This document shows, piece after piece, positions 28,870 through 37,664 of a stretch of 64,000 nt of DNA. The stretch covers positions 124,001-188,000 of the forward strand of contig VRVR01000026.1 of assembly GCA_009859145.1 (NCBI GenBank), read 5' to 3'. The position numbers and the translations under genes are program-made. Source of the stretch: Andalucia godoyi (lineage: Eukaryota > Discoba > Jakobea > Jakobida > Andaluciidae). Every line of letters starts with the position of its first letter. The stretch's first letter is position 1. The notes under the pieces were generated by a model. It was not told the DNA's origin, did not search any database, and saw nothing but the letters and a program-made list of their open reading frames with translations.

Positions 28870-29898
28870 ATGCCAAAAGATCGCCGGTTCGATAATCTTA
28901 GTGCAGAGTCGTTTCCTGCGTACTCGGCCTTGCATCCTTCCTCTTCCTCGTCCTCGTCCTCGTCCTCTTCCTCTTTCTCGTCCGCTTCTTCTGCATCCTC
29001 TTCTTCTACAACGTCCATGGCTGTGGATGCCGCTGCCGCTGCCGGATCGATGGAAGGAGGATCCAAGCCCGAGTCGCGCATTGGGCGAACGATTCGGTTG
29101 TTTGGACCGCCTCTCTTCTTTTTAAGCACATTTTCTCTGTTTGTCTATGCAATTCACACAGTTCAGTTTGATGTTTCGGTTCCTTTGAGCAGTTCGGTGG
29201 CCCATTTGAAGCAGTCTTCGCTTCGAAAAAGAAGCATCTTGCAAGACACGGCTTCGGTCCAATTCACTATTCGCTTCCCTAAATCACCGCTGGAAATCAT
29301 GGACATTGCAGAGGTCTTGAATGTGTACACCCAGCATAACCCACTCCAGGTCTGGATGTACTTTGTCATATTGTATATTTTGCTTCAGACATTCACGATT
29401 CCAGGATCCGTGTTTCTCTCGGTGCTTTCCGGAGCCCTCTTTTCGTTTCCTGTGGCTGTGGCGTCGACCCTGTTCGCTGCATCAGGCGGCGCTGCTTGTG
29501 CATTCTTGCTGTCCAAAACCGTTGCGAAACCAGTGGTTACGGCATTGCTGGGGTCAGAACGCATTGATAAGCTTCGTCGTCTGGTCATTGAAGGTTCTGG
29601 ATCGCTCTTTTTCGTTTTGCTCGGCGCGAGAATCTCTCCTGTTTTGCCAAACTGGGCTCTGAATAACGGATGCTCGCTCGTCGGTGTGCCAATATCGTTG
29701 TTTTGGCTCACCACGGTTGTCGGGCTGGTTCCCATTACGCTGATTCATGTCTATGCTGGAACGCAGCTGCGGAACGGGTCGACGGAGATTTTGGAATCGC
29801 CCTTCAAGGTGCTATTCGTCCTGTCGGTGCTTGGTGCTGTTGCGTGGCTTCCCAATTGGTTTATCAAGCGGAGACAGCAGAAACACAAGAATCAATAG
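28870..29898 (+). CDS. VTT-domain membrane protein, TMEM41-like
   Basis: This 342-residue protein has the VTT (SNARE-associated, DedA-related) domain of TMEM41/VMP1 lipid scramblases of the ER. Hallmarks are ILLQTFTIPGSVFLSVLSGA, LFAASGGAACAFLLSKTVAK, and VLLGARISPVLPNWALNNG with the family's R-x-x-P-x-x-PNW pattern. VVGLVPITLIHVYAGTQLRN is the counterpart of the G.xP..fi.v.AG.tL block. The first ~75 residues are disordered with long Ser runs encoded by TCC/TCT repeats (28941-29000). A first membrane helix follows at ~78-98. In other eukaryotes these proteins scramble phospholipids needed for autophagy and lipoprotein secretion. The final residues are basic (KRRQQKHKNQ). Confidence 0.9.
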   Translation: MPKDRRFDNLSAESFPAYSALHPSSSSSSSSSSSSFSSASSASSSSTTSMAVDAAAAAGSMEGGSKPESRIGRTIRLFGPPLFFLSTFSLFVYAIHTVQFDVSVPLSSSVAHLKQSSLRKRSILQDTASVQFTIRFPKSPLEIMDIAEVLNVYTQHNPLQVWMYFVILYILLQTFTIPGSVFLSVLSGALFSFPVAVASTLFAASGGAACAFLLSKTVAKPVVTALLGSERIDKLRRLVIEGSGSLFFVLLGARISPVLPNWALNNGCSLVGVPISLFWLTTVVGLVPITLIHVYAGTQLRNGSTEILESPFKVLFVLSVLGAVAWLPNWFIKRRQQKHKNQ

Positions 29899-30153
29899 TT
29901 TGTTCCTGGTCCCTGAGACCAAGGGTTAATTATCATTATCATTATTATTATTTTTTTTCTTTTTCTTTTCTGTAAAGCAAGAATGATAACAACAGCTATG
30001 AAGGGGTTAATTGGTTTACTGGATAAAAGAAAAGTGAGGGGAAAAGATTCGCTAAAGGCGCGCGCAATGTTCCAGAAGAAAGAAAAACACGTGATCGTAA
30101 GGAGGAGAAAAGGGTGAAGAGGAAGAGATTGCGAATGGGCCAGTCTCTTCAGT

Positions 30154-33100
30154 CTAGCTGGACTTCTGATTCACCGGCAGCGGCGCTCCAAGAGAAGGCG
30201 TGGACATAATCTTCTTCAGATTGCCGATCTTCATCATTGGCTGGTTCTCCTTTCCGAGGGCTTGCAAGTTGACCGATACGGTGGGCGGAGCACTCAACGG
30301 GCGATCCGGGCCAGTGCAATCGGACGGCATACGGGCACTCAGCGGCGGGTACACAACCTCACGAGCCGCCATGGAGGGACGGGCGCTCATTGGTTGCAAC
30401 GCAGCAGCAGCCTGGGCAACCTCCAGGCCTTCCTCTCCTTCAACAAACTTGACTGACTTTTTGATCTTCTTCTGACGACTGCTGACTGTCGGCTTGCAGA
30501 GACGGTCCAAAACGGATCTCGTTGTTGTTGTGGTTCCAACTGAAAAGGACGTGTCCTCGTCTTCAGAGCAAGAATCCGAAGCGTCATCAATCGGGTCCTG
30601 AGACAGCTTCTTCGCATTGAGCTTTGGTATTTCAACCTTTGGTTTTCCGGCAGGCGGGGCAGGCATCGCATTTTCTTCACGTTCGCGCGGAGTTGTCCAT
30701 GCTTGTTTCATCTGCTTGAATGCCTTTCGGCGCTCAGCAAGCGAAATGTGGAACGCCATGGCATTTTCCTTGTTCTTGGTCGCAGACATTGTCACATCAT
30801 TGTTGTTGTTGTTGTTATTGCTGCTGTTGCTGCTGGTGGTCGGGACGGTATCGATGCTTGTGTTCATTGCAGCGGTGTTCGCAGATATCGCTGCAGCCTT
30901 GGTAAGAACAGCAACACCTGCTTGCGATGAAGAGGAGACACTGTGTGCACTCCCATTCGACGGCCCCAGAACAGAGGTATCCATCGACAGTGCATTGTTG
31001 TTTCGAGCAGACACCATCGAGGTGTCCATCGTTTCATCAAGTCGGGAGGCATTGACAATGGTCAACATGGTGCTTTCATTGTGCAACTCCAGCATGCTTT
31101 GGTCCGGTGCCATCATAGAAGCCTCTGCCTCTGCATGCGCCAAAGGAAGTGCGATGGGCGGCACAGCAACCGGTCGCGAGGGGCGCTCTGCATTGTGCGC
31201 AAACTTGGTCAAATTGAGCATCGGGGCCGGGGACATGAACGCTGCAGCGCCCGCACCTCCAATCGACTGCTTCGGGCCGCGAAGCGGCGTGACCAAAAAG
31301 TCCGAGTAGCTGAGTCGACGAGCATTGAGTCCCAAAAACTGCTCATCGCCGTCGAACAGCTTCACTTCCATGTTCTCAATCGTTCGCTTCTGGCGATCAA
31401 TGACGCAACTGAGCTCCATGTTCTTGATTTCCAGTTCTCGCACTTGCAAACATTGCTCAAGCGCAAAACGAGCTTCACGAGATGAAATCAGCCGCGGAAC
31501 CTCATCGGCAACCTGTTTCCAATGGCGCTCGGACTCCTTGTAGCGCTCGGCGAGGTCCTTGTGCAGTTGTGCATACTTTCCAGATCCGTGCTCAAGGTTG
31601 GACACTTCACGTTGCAGAGTAATGATGCGAACAGGCATCGACTCCATTGGATCATCCGGGTGAGACTCGCTCCATTCTGCGATCTCCGACTTCTTCGAAT
31701 CGATGTCCACAAGAGCCTGTCGCTCACGTTCCTCGAGCTCCATGATCGAGCGCTTCAACCGCATCAGCTCCTGGAATTGGTTGTTAATCTTGAACCGCAA
31801 TGCATCCATTGTTTCCTGTTCATGCAGCCGCTTCTGCTCAATGTCGAACTCAACCTCGTCACGAAGCGCGTTGATATCCATGCTCGTCACATTGCTGGGC
31901 ATGTGCTGGTGGTCCACAGCCGAACGCGCAGTTGCCTGCGTCCGAAGCTCTTCAACCTGGGCACGCAAATCTGCGATAATGCGGGTGTATTCAGAGATGT
32001 GGAAATTGACGTTGAGAACATTACGTTCGACCTTGGTCTTGATGTTCTTTGCGCGGTTTGCATACTTGAGCGTGTTGTGCGTGTCCTCGAAGCAGAAGGA
32101 GGAAGGGGACAGAGCAGCAATCATGACCGTGCGGCAGTTTCCACCGAGAGAGTCCTTCAACAGGCGCGTGAGCTTGGAGTTTCTGTACGGAACATATCCG
32201 GAGTTTCCCAGAGCAAGCGCGTTGATGCAGTTTCCGAGAGCCAGAAGCGACTTGTTAATGTTTGCTCCTTCTGTTAACCGGATCCCAGAGTTCTTTGTTA
32301 CTGCAGCTCTTTCGGAGCCTGCAAGATCAATCAGCGAAAGCTTAGCATACCTCACATCGGTCTTGATCCCGGATGCACGATCCTGCTGTTCGATGATGAT
32401 TTGGAGGACCGCATGCGACCGCGATGACGTCGCATTTGCTTCGGTGGGGTGTTGCGTTCGGTTCCTGTTTCCCTCTTCCAACAAGCGAAGCACTTCATCC
32501 GCATCACTTGGAGTGACCTGTGACAAGTTCGCCACACACATTCCTTTTGCCTTGTCTTCACGCAGTTCCAGTAACTGAGACTTTGTAGACGGATTCAGCA
32601 AGTCGCGGATCTGCTCGTTGTACACCTCGAGATACGACATGTAGACATTCACGGACCGATCAGCCTTGCTGTTTTCAATCGCCTTGAACAGATCAATCAT
32701 TGTCAGAACCATGACGCCCGGTCCTGAGTGATCGCAGCCCATCATCGTGTACGTCTTTCCCGCTCCTGTTGCACCATATGCAAACACAGTCGCGTTGTAT
32801 CCGTTCAAAACGCCGTCAATCAGGAACTTTGTGGTTCCTTCATACACCTCCAGCTGCGTCGTGGTTCCATCAAAGATGCGGTCAAACGCATACTTCATGT
32901 CCTTGCATCGACGCGTTGAATTTCCAAAAAAGCTGTTGCTGTCCTCATCAACCGGTCCCTGAGGATCAAACACGAGAACATTTTTGTCCAACACTCGAAT
33001 AATGTTGCGAAACTTTGCTGTTCGCTCAAAGTCTGCCTCCGGGCGCACTCGAACAGTAACAAGAATATTGTCTTTTCCCTCGCTCATCTCCTGCAGATGT

Positions 33101-33201
33101 GGATCAGAACCAGAAATCGCGCTCATCGGACGCTTTCCTCCAACTCCAACTCCGGCTCCAAGGCCAAGTGCTGAGCGTGCAGAAAGCGGTACTCTCTTCA
33201 T
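30154..33201 (-). CDS. Kinesin-8 type motor protein
   Basis: From the ATG at 33201 (MKRVPLSARSALGLGAG) the protein has 1015 residues; the frame extends upstream into a GA-repeat translation that is unlikely to be coding. The N-terminal motor domain has P-loop GATGAGKTYTM (~142-152), switch I NATSSRSH, switch II DLAGSE and the neck start KYANRAKNIKTKVERN. NATVFAYGATGAGKTYTMMG, with Ala in place of the usual Gln, together with VNVNFHISEYTRIIADL after the neck, is the pattern of kinesin-8 (Kip3/KIF18/KIF19). These are plus-end microtubule length regulators. A coiled coil (~420-620) and a long Ser/Asn-rich tail with basic patches (RQKKIKKSVKF) follow. The tail could bind microtubules. Confidence 0.93.
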   Translation of the reverse strand: MKRVPLSARSALGLGAGVGVGGKRPMSAISGSDPHLQEMSEGKDNILVTVRVRPEADFERTAKFRNIIRVLDKNVLVFDPQGPVDEDSNSFFGNSTRRCKDMKYAFDRIFDGTTTQLEVYEGTTKFLIDGVLNGYNATVFAYGATGAGKTYTMMGCDHSGPGVMVLTMIDLFKAIENSKADRSVNVYMSYLEVYNEQIRDLLNPSTKSQLLELREDKAKGMCVANLSQVTPSDADEVLRLLEEGNRNRTQHPTEANATSSRSHAVLQIIIEQQDRASGIKTDVRYAKLSLIDLAGSERAAVTKNSGIRLTEGANINKSLLALGNCINALALGNSGYVPYRNSKLTRLLKDSLGGNCRTVMIAALSPSSFCFEDTHNTLKYANRAKNIKTKVERNVLNVNFHISEYTRIIADLRAQVEELRTQATARSAVDHQHMPSNVTSMDINALRDEVEFDIEQKRLHEQETMDALRFKINNQFQELMRLKRSIMELEERERQALVDIDSKKSEIAEWSESHPDDPMESMPVRIITLQREVSNLEHGSGKYAQLHKDLAERYKESERHWKQVADEVPRLISSREARFALEQCLQVRELEIKNMELSCVIDRQKRTIENMEVKLFDGDEQFLGLNARRLSYSDFLVTPLRGPKQSIGGAGAAAFMSPAPMLNLTKFAHNAERPSRPVAVPPIALPLAHAEAEASMMAPDQSMLELHNESTMLTIVNASRLDETMDTSMVSARNNNALSMDTSVLGPSNGSAHSVSSSSQAGVAVLTKAAAISANTAAMNTSIDTVPTTSSNSSNNNNNNNDVTMSATKNKENAMAFHISLAERRKAFKQMKQAWTTPREREENAMPAPPAGKPKVEIPKLNAKKLSQDPIDDASDSCSEDEDTSFSVGTTTTTRSVLDRLCKPTVSSRQKKIKKSVKFVEGEEGLEVAQAAAALQPMSARPSMAAREVVYPPLSARMPSDCTGPDRPLSAPPTVSVNLQALGKENQPMMKIGNLKKIMSTPSLGAPLPVNQKSS

Positions 33202-33206
33202 TCTCT

Positions 33207-33237
<31 letters not shown>

Positions 33238-33396
33238 CTCTCTCTCTCTCTTTCCGCTTGATCTTCTTGATCCAATCACTCACCAAAAAAAGAAAACAAA
33301 AACGCTCTCAGGCTTACTCAAGAATAATCTCTCTCTTACACGCAAAGCCGCACTCACTCTCTCGCACAATCACACACACACACACACTCTCTCTCT
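33202..33396. repeat. CT/CA microsatellite flanking the sequence gap
   Basis: CT tracts at ~33206-33252 and ~33386-33396, with CA repeats at ~33371-33386, run directly into the unresolved bases. Confidence 0.9.
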
Positions 33397-33848
33397 NNNN
33401 NNNNNNNNNNNNNNNNNNNNNNNNNNNNNNNNNNNNNNNNNNNNNNNNNNNNNNNNNNNNNNNNNNNNNNNNNNNNNNNNNNNNNNNNNNNNNNNNNNNN
33501 NNNNNNNNNNNNNNNNNNNNNNNNNNNNNNNNNNNNNNNNNNNNNNNNNNNNNNNNNNNNNNNNNNNNNNNNNNNNNNNNNNNNNNNNNNNNNNNNNNNN
33601 NNNNNNNNNNNNNNNNNNNNNNNNNNNNNNNNNNNNNNNNNNNNNNNNNNNNNNNNNNNNNNNNNNNNNNNNNNNNNNNNNNNNNNNNNNNNNNNNNNNN
33701 NNNNNNNNNNNNNNNNNNNNNNNNNNNNNNNNNNNNNNNNNNNNNNNNNNNNNNNNNNNNNNNNNNNNNNNNNNNNNNNNNNNNNNNNNNNNNNNNNNNN
33801 NNNNNNNNNNNNNNNNNNNNNNNNNNNNNNNNNNNNNNNNNNNNNNNN
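33397..33848. other. Assembly gap (452 N)
   Basis: 452 unresolved bases are bounded on the left by CTCTCTCT and on the right by CTTTCTTTCTTTCT, so the gap probably spans a pyrimidine-rich microsatellite. Any gene model crossing it is artificial. Confidence 0.98.
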
Positions 33849-34042
33849 CTTTCTTTCTTTCTCACTCGGGGACGTACAAAGGAATGAAAAAGAAGATGGA
33901 AAAAAGAATATGGAAAAAAAATTATTTGAAATTTGAAAAAACTGGGGAAACTGGGGGAAAATTGGAGAAAAGCATAAAAAGAGAATGGGAAGAGAGCAAC
34001 AACAAGCGATTGAAACGGACTGACCGAGAGAATCGTTTTCAA

Positions 34043-34314
34043 TTCTGAATCTGGGATTTTTTATGTATATATTTTTTTAACGTTCGGATTGAGTCGGGGA
34101 CTCCGTGATCAAGGTTGAGGCCGCCGTCGCGAAAGCATGTCGCCGCACTCGGCAGCTTACGTAGTCCATCTGGTCCGCAAACGTCGAATGTGCGAAGTCT
34201 CCGGCCTTCTGGAGACCTGTCATTCGGAGTTTTCCACACATCAACACAAGCTGAGAGATGCTCTTGGAGTTTTCCCGATTGTTTTCCAGGTCTATTGGTG
34301 GATTCTTCAATCAC
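34043..34314 (-). other. Unexplained coding-like segment
   Basis: On the minus strand a ~75-codon open stretch ends at a TAA near 34077. Its codon choice resembles real genes (mostly C or G in third position), with sequence such as SISQLVLMCGKLRMTGLQKA. It has no ATG before residue ~25 and no visible splice acceptor, and an AAT microsatellite follows directly upstream. It may be a gene relic or a terminal exon. I do not recognise it. Confidence 0.3.

Positions 34315-34361
<47 letters not shown>
34315..34361. repeat. AAT trinucleotide microsatellite
   Basis: About 15 uninterrupted ATA/AAT units lie 50 bp upstream of the TLC-domain gene. Confidence 0.95.
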
Positions 34362-34362
<1 letters not shown>

Positions 34363-34411
34363 GTTTTTATTTTTCGATACGTTTCATTTTATTGGTCGTT
34401 GCGATTCGTTA

Positions 34412-35740
34412 ATGATTGAGCATTCAACGAGACCAGACAGTTCCGTTGGAGTGTTTTCTGCACTTTCCTATGTGTTTTCGAACCTTGCAGAGTCCTACTG
34501 CTCGCTGACTGCGTTTTTCTTCATTCTTTGTTTGCTCTTGTTCTTCTTCATTGGAAAGGTTGTGTTCCATCCCTTTTTCCCACAATGGTACGATGCCGCG
34601 ACAGAGCTGGACGAGATTGAATGGCGCAACCGATTTGTTTCATCGTTTCATGCTCTCGTCTCATTCATTCTGTCGGTTCTGTCGCTCACAGTCGACTCTT
34701 CTCTTCGCGACTCGCCCATCTACGCGTACAATAACATTTCGTACACTTGCATGTGCTTTACGTCTGGCTACTTCCTTGCAGACTCTGTGATGATGCTGAA
34801 TCATAGGCATCTGTATGCACACGCAATGCTTGCACATCACTACTTTGCACTGTTTGGAATATGCGTTTGTGTCGGATTCGATCTCGGTCACTTCTTCCCA
34901 ATGTACTTGACCACGACAGAGGCAACGACACCGCTTGTCAACTTTGTGTTTTATCTGCAACAGGCAAAGCTCGAAAACTCCAAAATCTTCAAGGTCAATG
35001 GTGGATTGCTCGCGTTTGTATGGCTGTTTGCGCGCGTCGCGAACATTCCGTACTACTGGTACGTGGTGGCAGAACAGTGGGACGGGTTGATGAGCCAGCA
35101 GTGGCTGGTCCCTTTGGTGCTCCTTGCGAACGGCGCACTGCTAGGGACGCTCAATACGATCTGGTTCGTTGTGATTGTGAAGAGCATGGTTAGTGCGCTG
35201 AGGGGACAAGGCGACTTTGAGCACAATTTGGAGGCCGCGGTCCATGAATTCGAACACGAAGAACTCGATGATAGGATCGCATCCATTCCGCGGAAAGGAA
35301 TTGAGATTATTAACGAAGGCAGAGCGTACGTCTCGATTCTTACGTCGGAAAGTGACAATGACGATGATGACGGCAGGTCTTCAAACAGAGATACTGGTGC
35401 AAACGTCAGAAGACGAGGGCAAGGTGGTGGTGGTCAAGGTGCGAGTGCGGCTGGCGTTGCGAGCTCTGCTTCCTCTTCAATGTCCGCAAGCTTAGATTCT
35501 TTTGCCGCCGACATTGCGGACAGCCGAAAGTCAGCTTCGTCGCACATTGATGATGATGACGAGTATTTTGATGATGCAAGTGTCGGTGAAAACATCGACG
35601 AAGTTCAGGTAACAGCAATCTCGTCTTCGTCATCATCGCTGATGCAGCTCGGATCCACAAGCACATCGCAGTCTTCGCTATCCGAGAACTTGGGTCCGGG
35701 GATTGGGATTCGTCTGATGCCTGCTCGAAAAGTGCAATAG
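34412..35740 (+). CDS. TLC-domain membrane protein (TLCD4/TMEM56-like)
   Basis: This 442-residue polytopic protein has the TRAM-LAG1-CLN8 (TLC) domain over residues ~25-265. It shows about seven helices and the family-typical blocks WRNRFVSSFHALVSFILSVL, SGYFLADSVMMLNHRHLYAH and HHYFALFGICVCVGFDLGHF. The LHH-type histidine pair is MLAHHYFALF, and N-x-x-Y in NIPYYWYV follows a helix. The layout fits the TLCD4/TMEM56 branch rather than ceramide synthases, because no Lag1 motif extension is visible. TLC proteins act on or sense membrane lipids. The C-terminal ~170 residues are cytosolic, acidic and Ser-rich (poly-Asp and poly-Ser stretches) without known motifs. The first ATG of the frame is used. 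Confidence 0.85.
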   Translation: MIEHSTRPDSSVGVFSALSYVFSNLAESYCSLTAFFFILCLLLFFFIGKVVFHPFFPQWYDAATELDEIEWRNRFVSSFHALVSFILSVLSLTVDSSLRDSPIYAYNNISYTCMCFTSGYFLADSVMMLNHRHLYAHAMLAHHYFALFGICVCVGFDLGHFFPMYLTTTEATTPLVNFVFYLQQAKLENSKIFKVNGGLLAFVWLFARVANIPYYWYVVAEQWDGLMSQQWLVPLVLLANGALLGTLNTIWFVVIVKSMVSALRGQGDFEHNLEAAVHEFEHEELDDRIASIPRKGIEIINEGRAYVSILTSESDNDDDDGRSSNRDTGANVRRRGQGGGGQGASAAGVASSASSSMSASLDSFAADIADSRKSASSHIDDDDEYFDDASVGENIDEVQVTAISSSSSSLMQLGSTSTSQSSLSENLGPGIGIRLMPARKVQ

Positions 35741-36029
35741 GAGTAGCCATCCGCAGCCTCTTTTTAGTATCCTTCGTTCCTTCGCTGAACACATGTCCTC
35801 CACAATTGCCTATCTTCCTTTAGAATCTCGTATAATTATTAAGAGAAACATAAATTTCAATACATGTTAATTTCGCCTCTCGCTGTTGCAGTAATAAAGC
35901 ACAGCAGAGATTTTTTATGTGCCAATTTGCGCGAGTCAGTTGATTTGTATGCGGGGGCCATGCACTAAAATTGCCTGCTGAAACAGACGATGACGATGAT
36001 AAAAGAGAAGAAGGAGGAGGAGAAGAAGA

Positions 36030-37130
36030 TTACATGACGGGAGTGGAGCAGTTGCTGTTGGAAATGTCGCCGAGAACACGCCGTGGAGTTCCAAATGCTT
36101 GGAGTTGACGCTTCGCGGGTGTCACAGGAGATGCGACAGCAAAATCAGAATCCACTGCCACAACGGTCACTGCGGTCTTTTGCACGCTTCGGGCTGCCAG
36201 CCGATTTGCCAATGGACTTGCAAACGAATTGACCCGCGAGTGCACACCTCTCGATCGCACACCAAGGTTGCGCGTGTTGCCACTGTTGTTCACATTGCTA
36301 CGGAAGCTGCAACAGCTAGATCCGTCGCCATGCAGCGCACTGTTCTTCATCGCAGAAGGAGACTGGACTTCTGCGTACATCTGCGAAAGTGGAAATGCAT
36401 TTTCTTTGTGTGCTCGATGTGGAGAAAGCCCCAGAGGAAGAATCCGCATGTTGAGCTCCTCTAGTGGAATCACAAGCTGATTAAGATGTCTCGTGGACTG
36501 TGCTAGTACATTTGCAATTTCACATTCGCTTTCGCAAATCAAACTTTCCAGCACTACATTCTCTAGCTTGGAAGATTTCGCTTGCAAATCGCCATCGCCA
36601 TCGCCATCGCTATCCACAGCACCAGCACCAGCACCAGCACCAGCACCAGAAAAAGAAGTAGACGACGACGAGTTTGATTCGACATTCGTCGTCATGTCTG
36701 TGCTATTGCGCAGCAGTTCATCTGCTGCTTGGTGGCATTCTCGTTCTCGTTCTTTGCAAAGTTGTTCAGCAAGGATTGCCTTTTCTCGTTCCTGGATAAA
36801 TTCCTCCACGAAGTCCGAGCGATCAAGACCCGGGGATCGCGGGTCCAGGAGCTTGCGAAGCTGGAAAGGCGAATGGACCGCAACCGACCTTTCTCCAGGA
36901 GAGTACATGAATCTGCGAATCGGTGTTCTGTACAGCGCCGGAGAGCGAGGATCAAACACGTCTACATTGTCTAGAGAAGGTGGCTTTTGAAAAGCAGCAA
37001 GTTTGGGACTCTCAAACATGCGTGCAGATTCCGAACCCAAACTCGACGGAAGAAGGCCATTGCTGCAGCTGATGTTGCTGCTATTGTGGGTGCTCCTGGA
37101 CACAACGGGCGAAGAAACACTGGATCCCAT
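36030..37130 (-). CDS. CDCA3/Tome-1-like mitotic regulator
   Basis: From the ATG at 37130 the protein has 366 residues; the upstream frame is a translated repeat. It begins MGSSVSSPVV, a possible N-myristoylation signal. Two DPRSP motifs follow: FDPRSPALYRTPIRRF (~59-74) and LDPRSPGLDRSDF (~95-107). A KEN box (HKENAF, ~241-246) and a C-terminal VTPAKRQ...TPRRVLGDISN block complete it. Vertebrate CDCA3 (trigger of mitotic entry 1) likewise begins with MGS, has two DPRSPxxGIxRTP motifs and a KEN box for APC/C-Cdh1 degradation, so the order of parts matches. A middle region has a coiled-coil-like stretch (EEFIQEREKAILAEQLCKER) and Gly-Ala and Asp-Gly repeats. Homology rests on short motifs, so convergence is possible. 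Confidence 0.65.
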   Translation of the reverse strand: MGSSVSSPVVSRSTHNSSNISCSNGLLPSSLGSESARMFESPKLAAFQKPPSLDNVDVFDPRSPALYRTPIRRFMYSPGERSVAVHSPFQLRKLLDPRSPGLDRSDFVEEFIQEREKAILAEQLCKERERECHQAADELLRNSTDMTTNVESNSSSSTSFSGAGAGAGAGAVDSDGDGDGDLQAKSSKLENVVLESLICESECEIANVLAQSTRHLNQLVIPLEELNMRILPLGLSPHRAHKENAFPLSQMYAEVQSPSAMKNSALHGDGSSCCSFRSNVNNSGNTRNLGVRSRGVHSRVNSFASPLANRLAARSVQKTAVTVVAVDSDFAVASPVTPAKRQLQAFGTPRRVLGDISNSNCSTPVM

Positions 37131-37664
37131 TTCGAAAAACCAACCCAATACGACGACTGTACACCAACGCCAAACACCAAAATACCAAAACACCAAAACA
37201 CCAAAATACCAAACCAAAAAACAACAGAAAACAACAAAGAATCAAAAAGCAAAAGACAAGACCAAAAAAAGAAGTCTTTGTGAAAAATGAAATGAGGTGT
37301 TGAAAAGGAAACGGGAAGAAGAGAAGGAAGAAGAGGTGAAAGAAGTGAAAGAAAAAAAGAAAAAAGGAAAGGAAACGTTGTGGCAGCGCAGAGCAAGTTG
37401 CCAGAAAGTTTCCCTGCTATTTGTTTTGTTTGGTTGGCTTTCAAAGCGCTGCGGGGAAGGGAGCCGTTTCCGATGGTTTTATTGCTCCGTCGACACGCCT
37501 CGACTTGAACTGCGGCATGAATGGGGAAACTTGGGGAAACTTGGGGAAACTCGGAAATGGAGTCTTGCTTCTTTGCTTGATTCTTTTGGGGGATAATCGA
37601 TTGCTGATGCAGAAAGGTGAAGAGAAACAGAGGAAAACCCAGCTGATTTGAGCTTTGCAAAACC
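37131..37664. other. Intergenic region between CDCA3-like and importin genes
   Basis: This is the shared upstream region of two divergent genes. An (ACCAAAAT/CACCAAAA)n repeat lies at ~37175-37222 and a GGGAAACTT repeat (three copies) at ~37523-37555. No gene seen. Confidence 0.5.

Noticed and set aside
30055-30115. GGCGCGCGCAATGTT resembles coding for GARN of a Fanzor zinc ribbon
   Set aside because: No flanking Cys pairs or upstream motifs in that frame, and no similarity to the other relics; taken as chance.
32984-34048. Open frames crossing the N gap on both strands
   Set aside because: They exist only because unresolved bases contain no stops.
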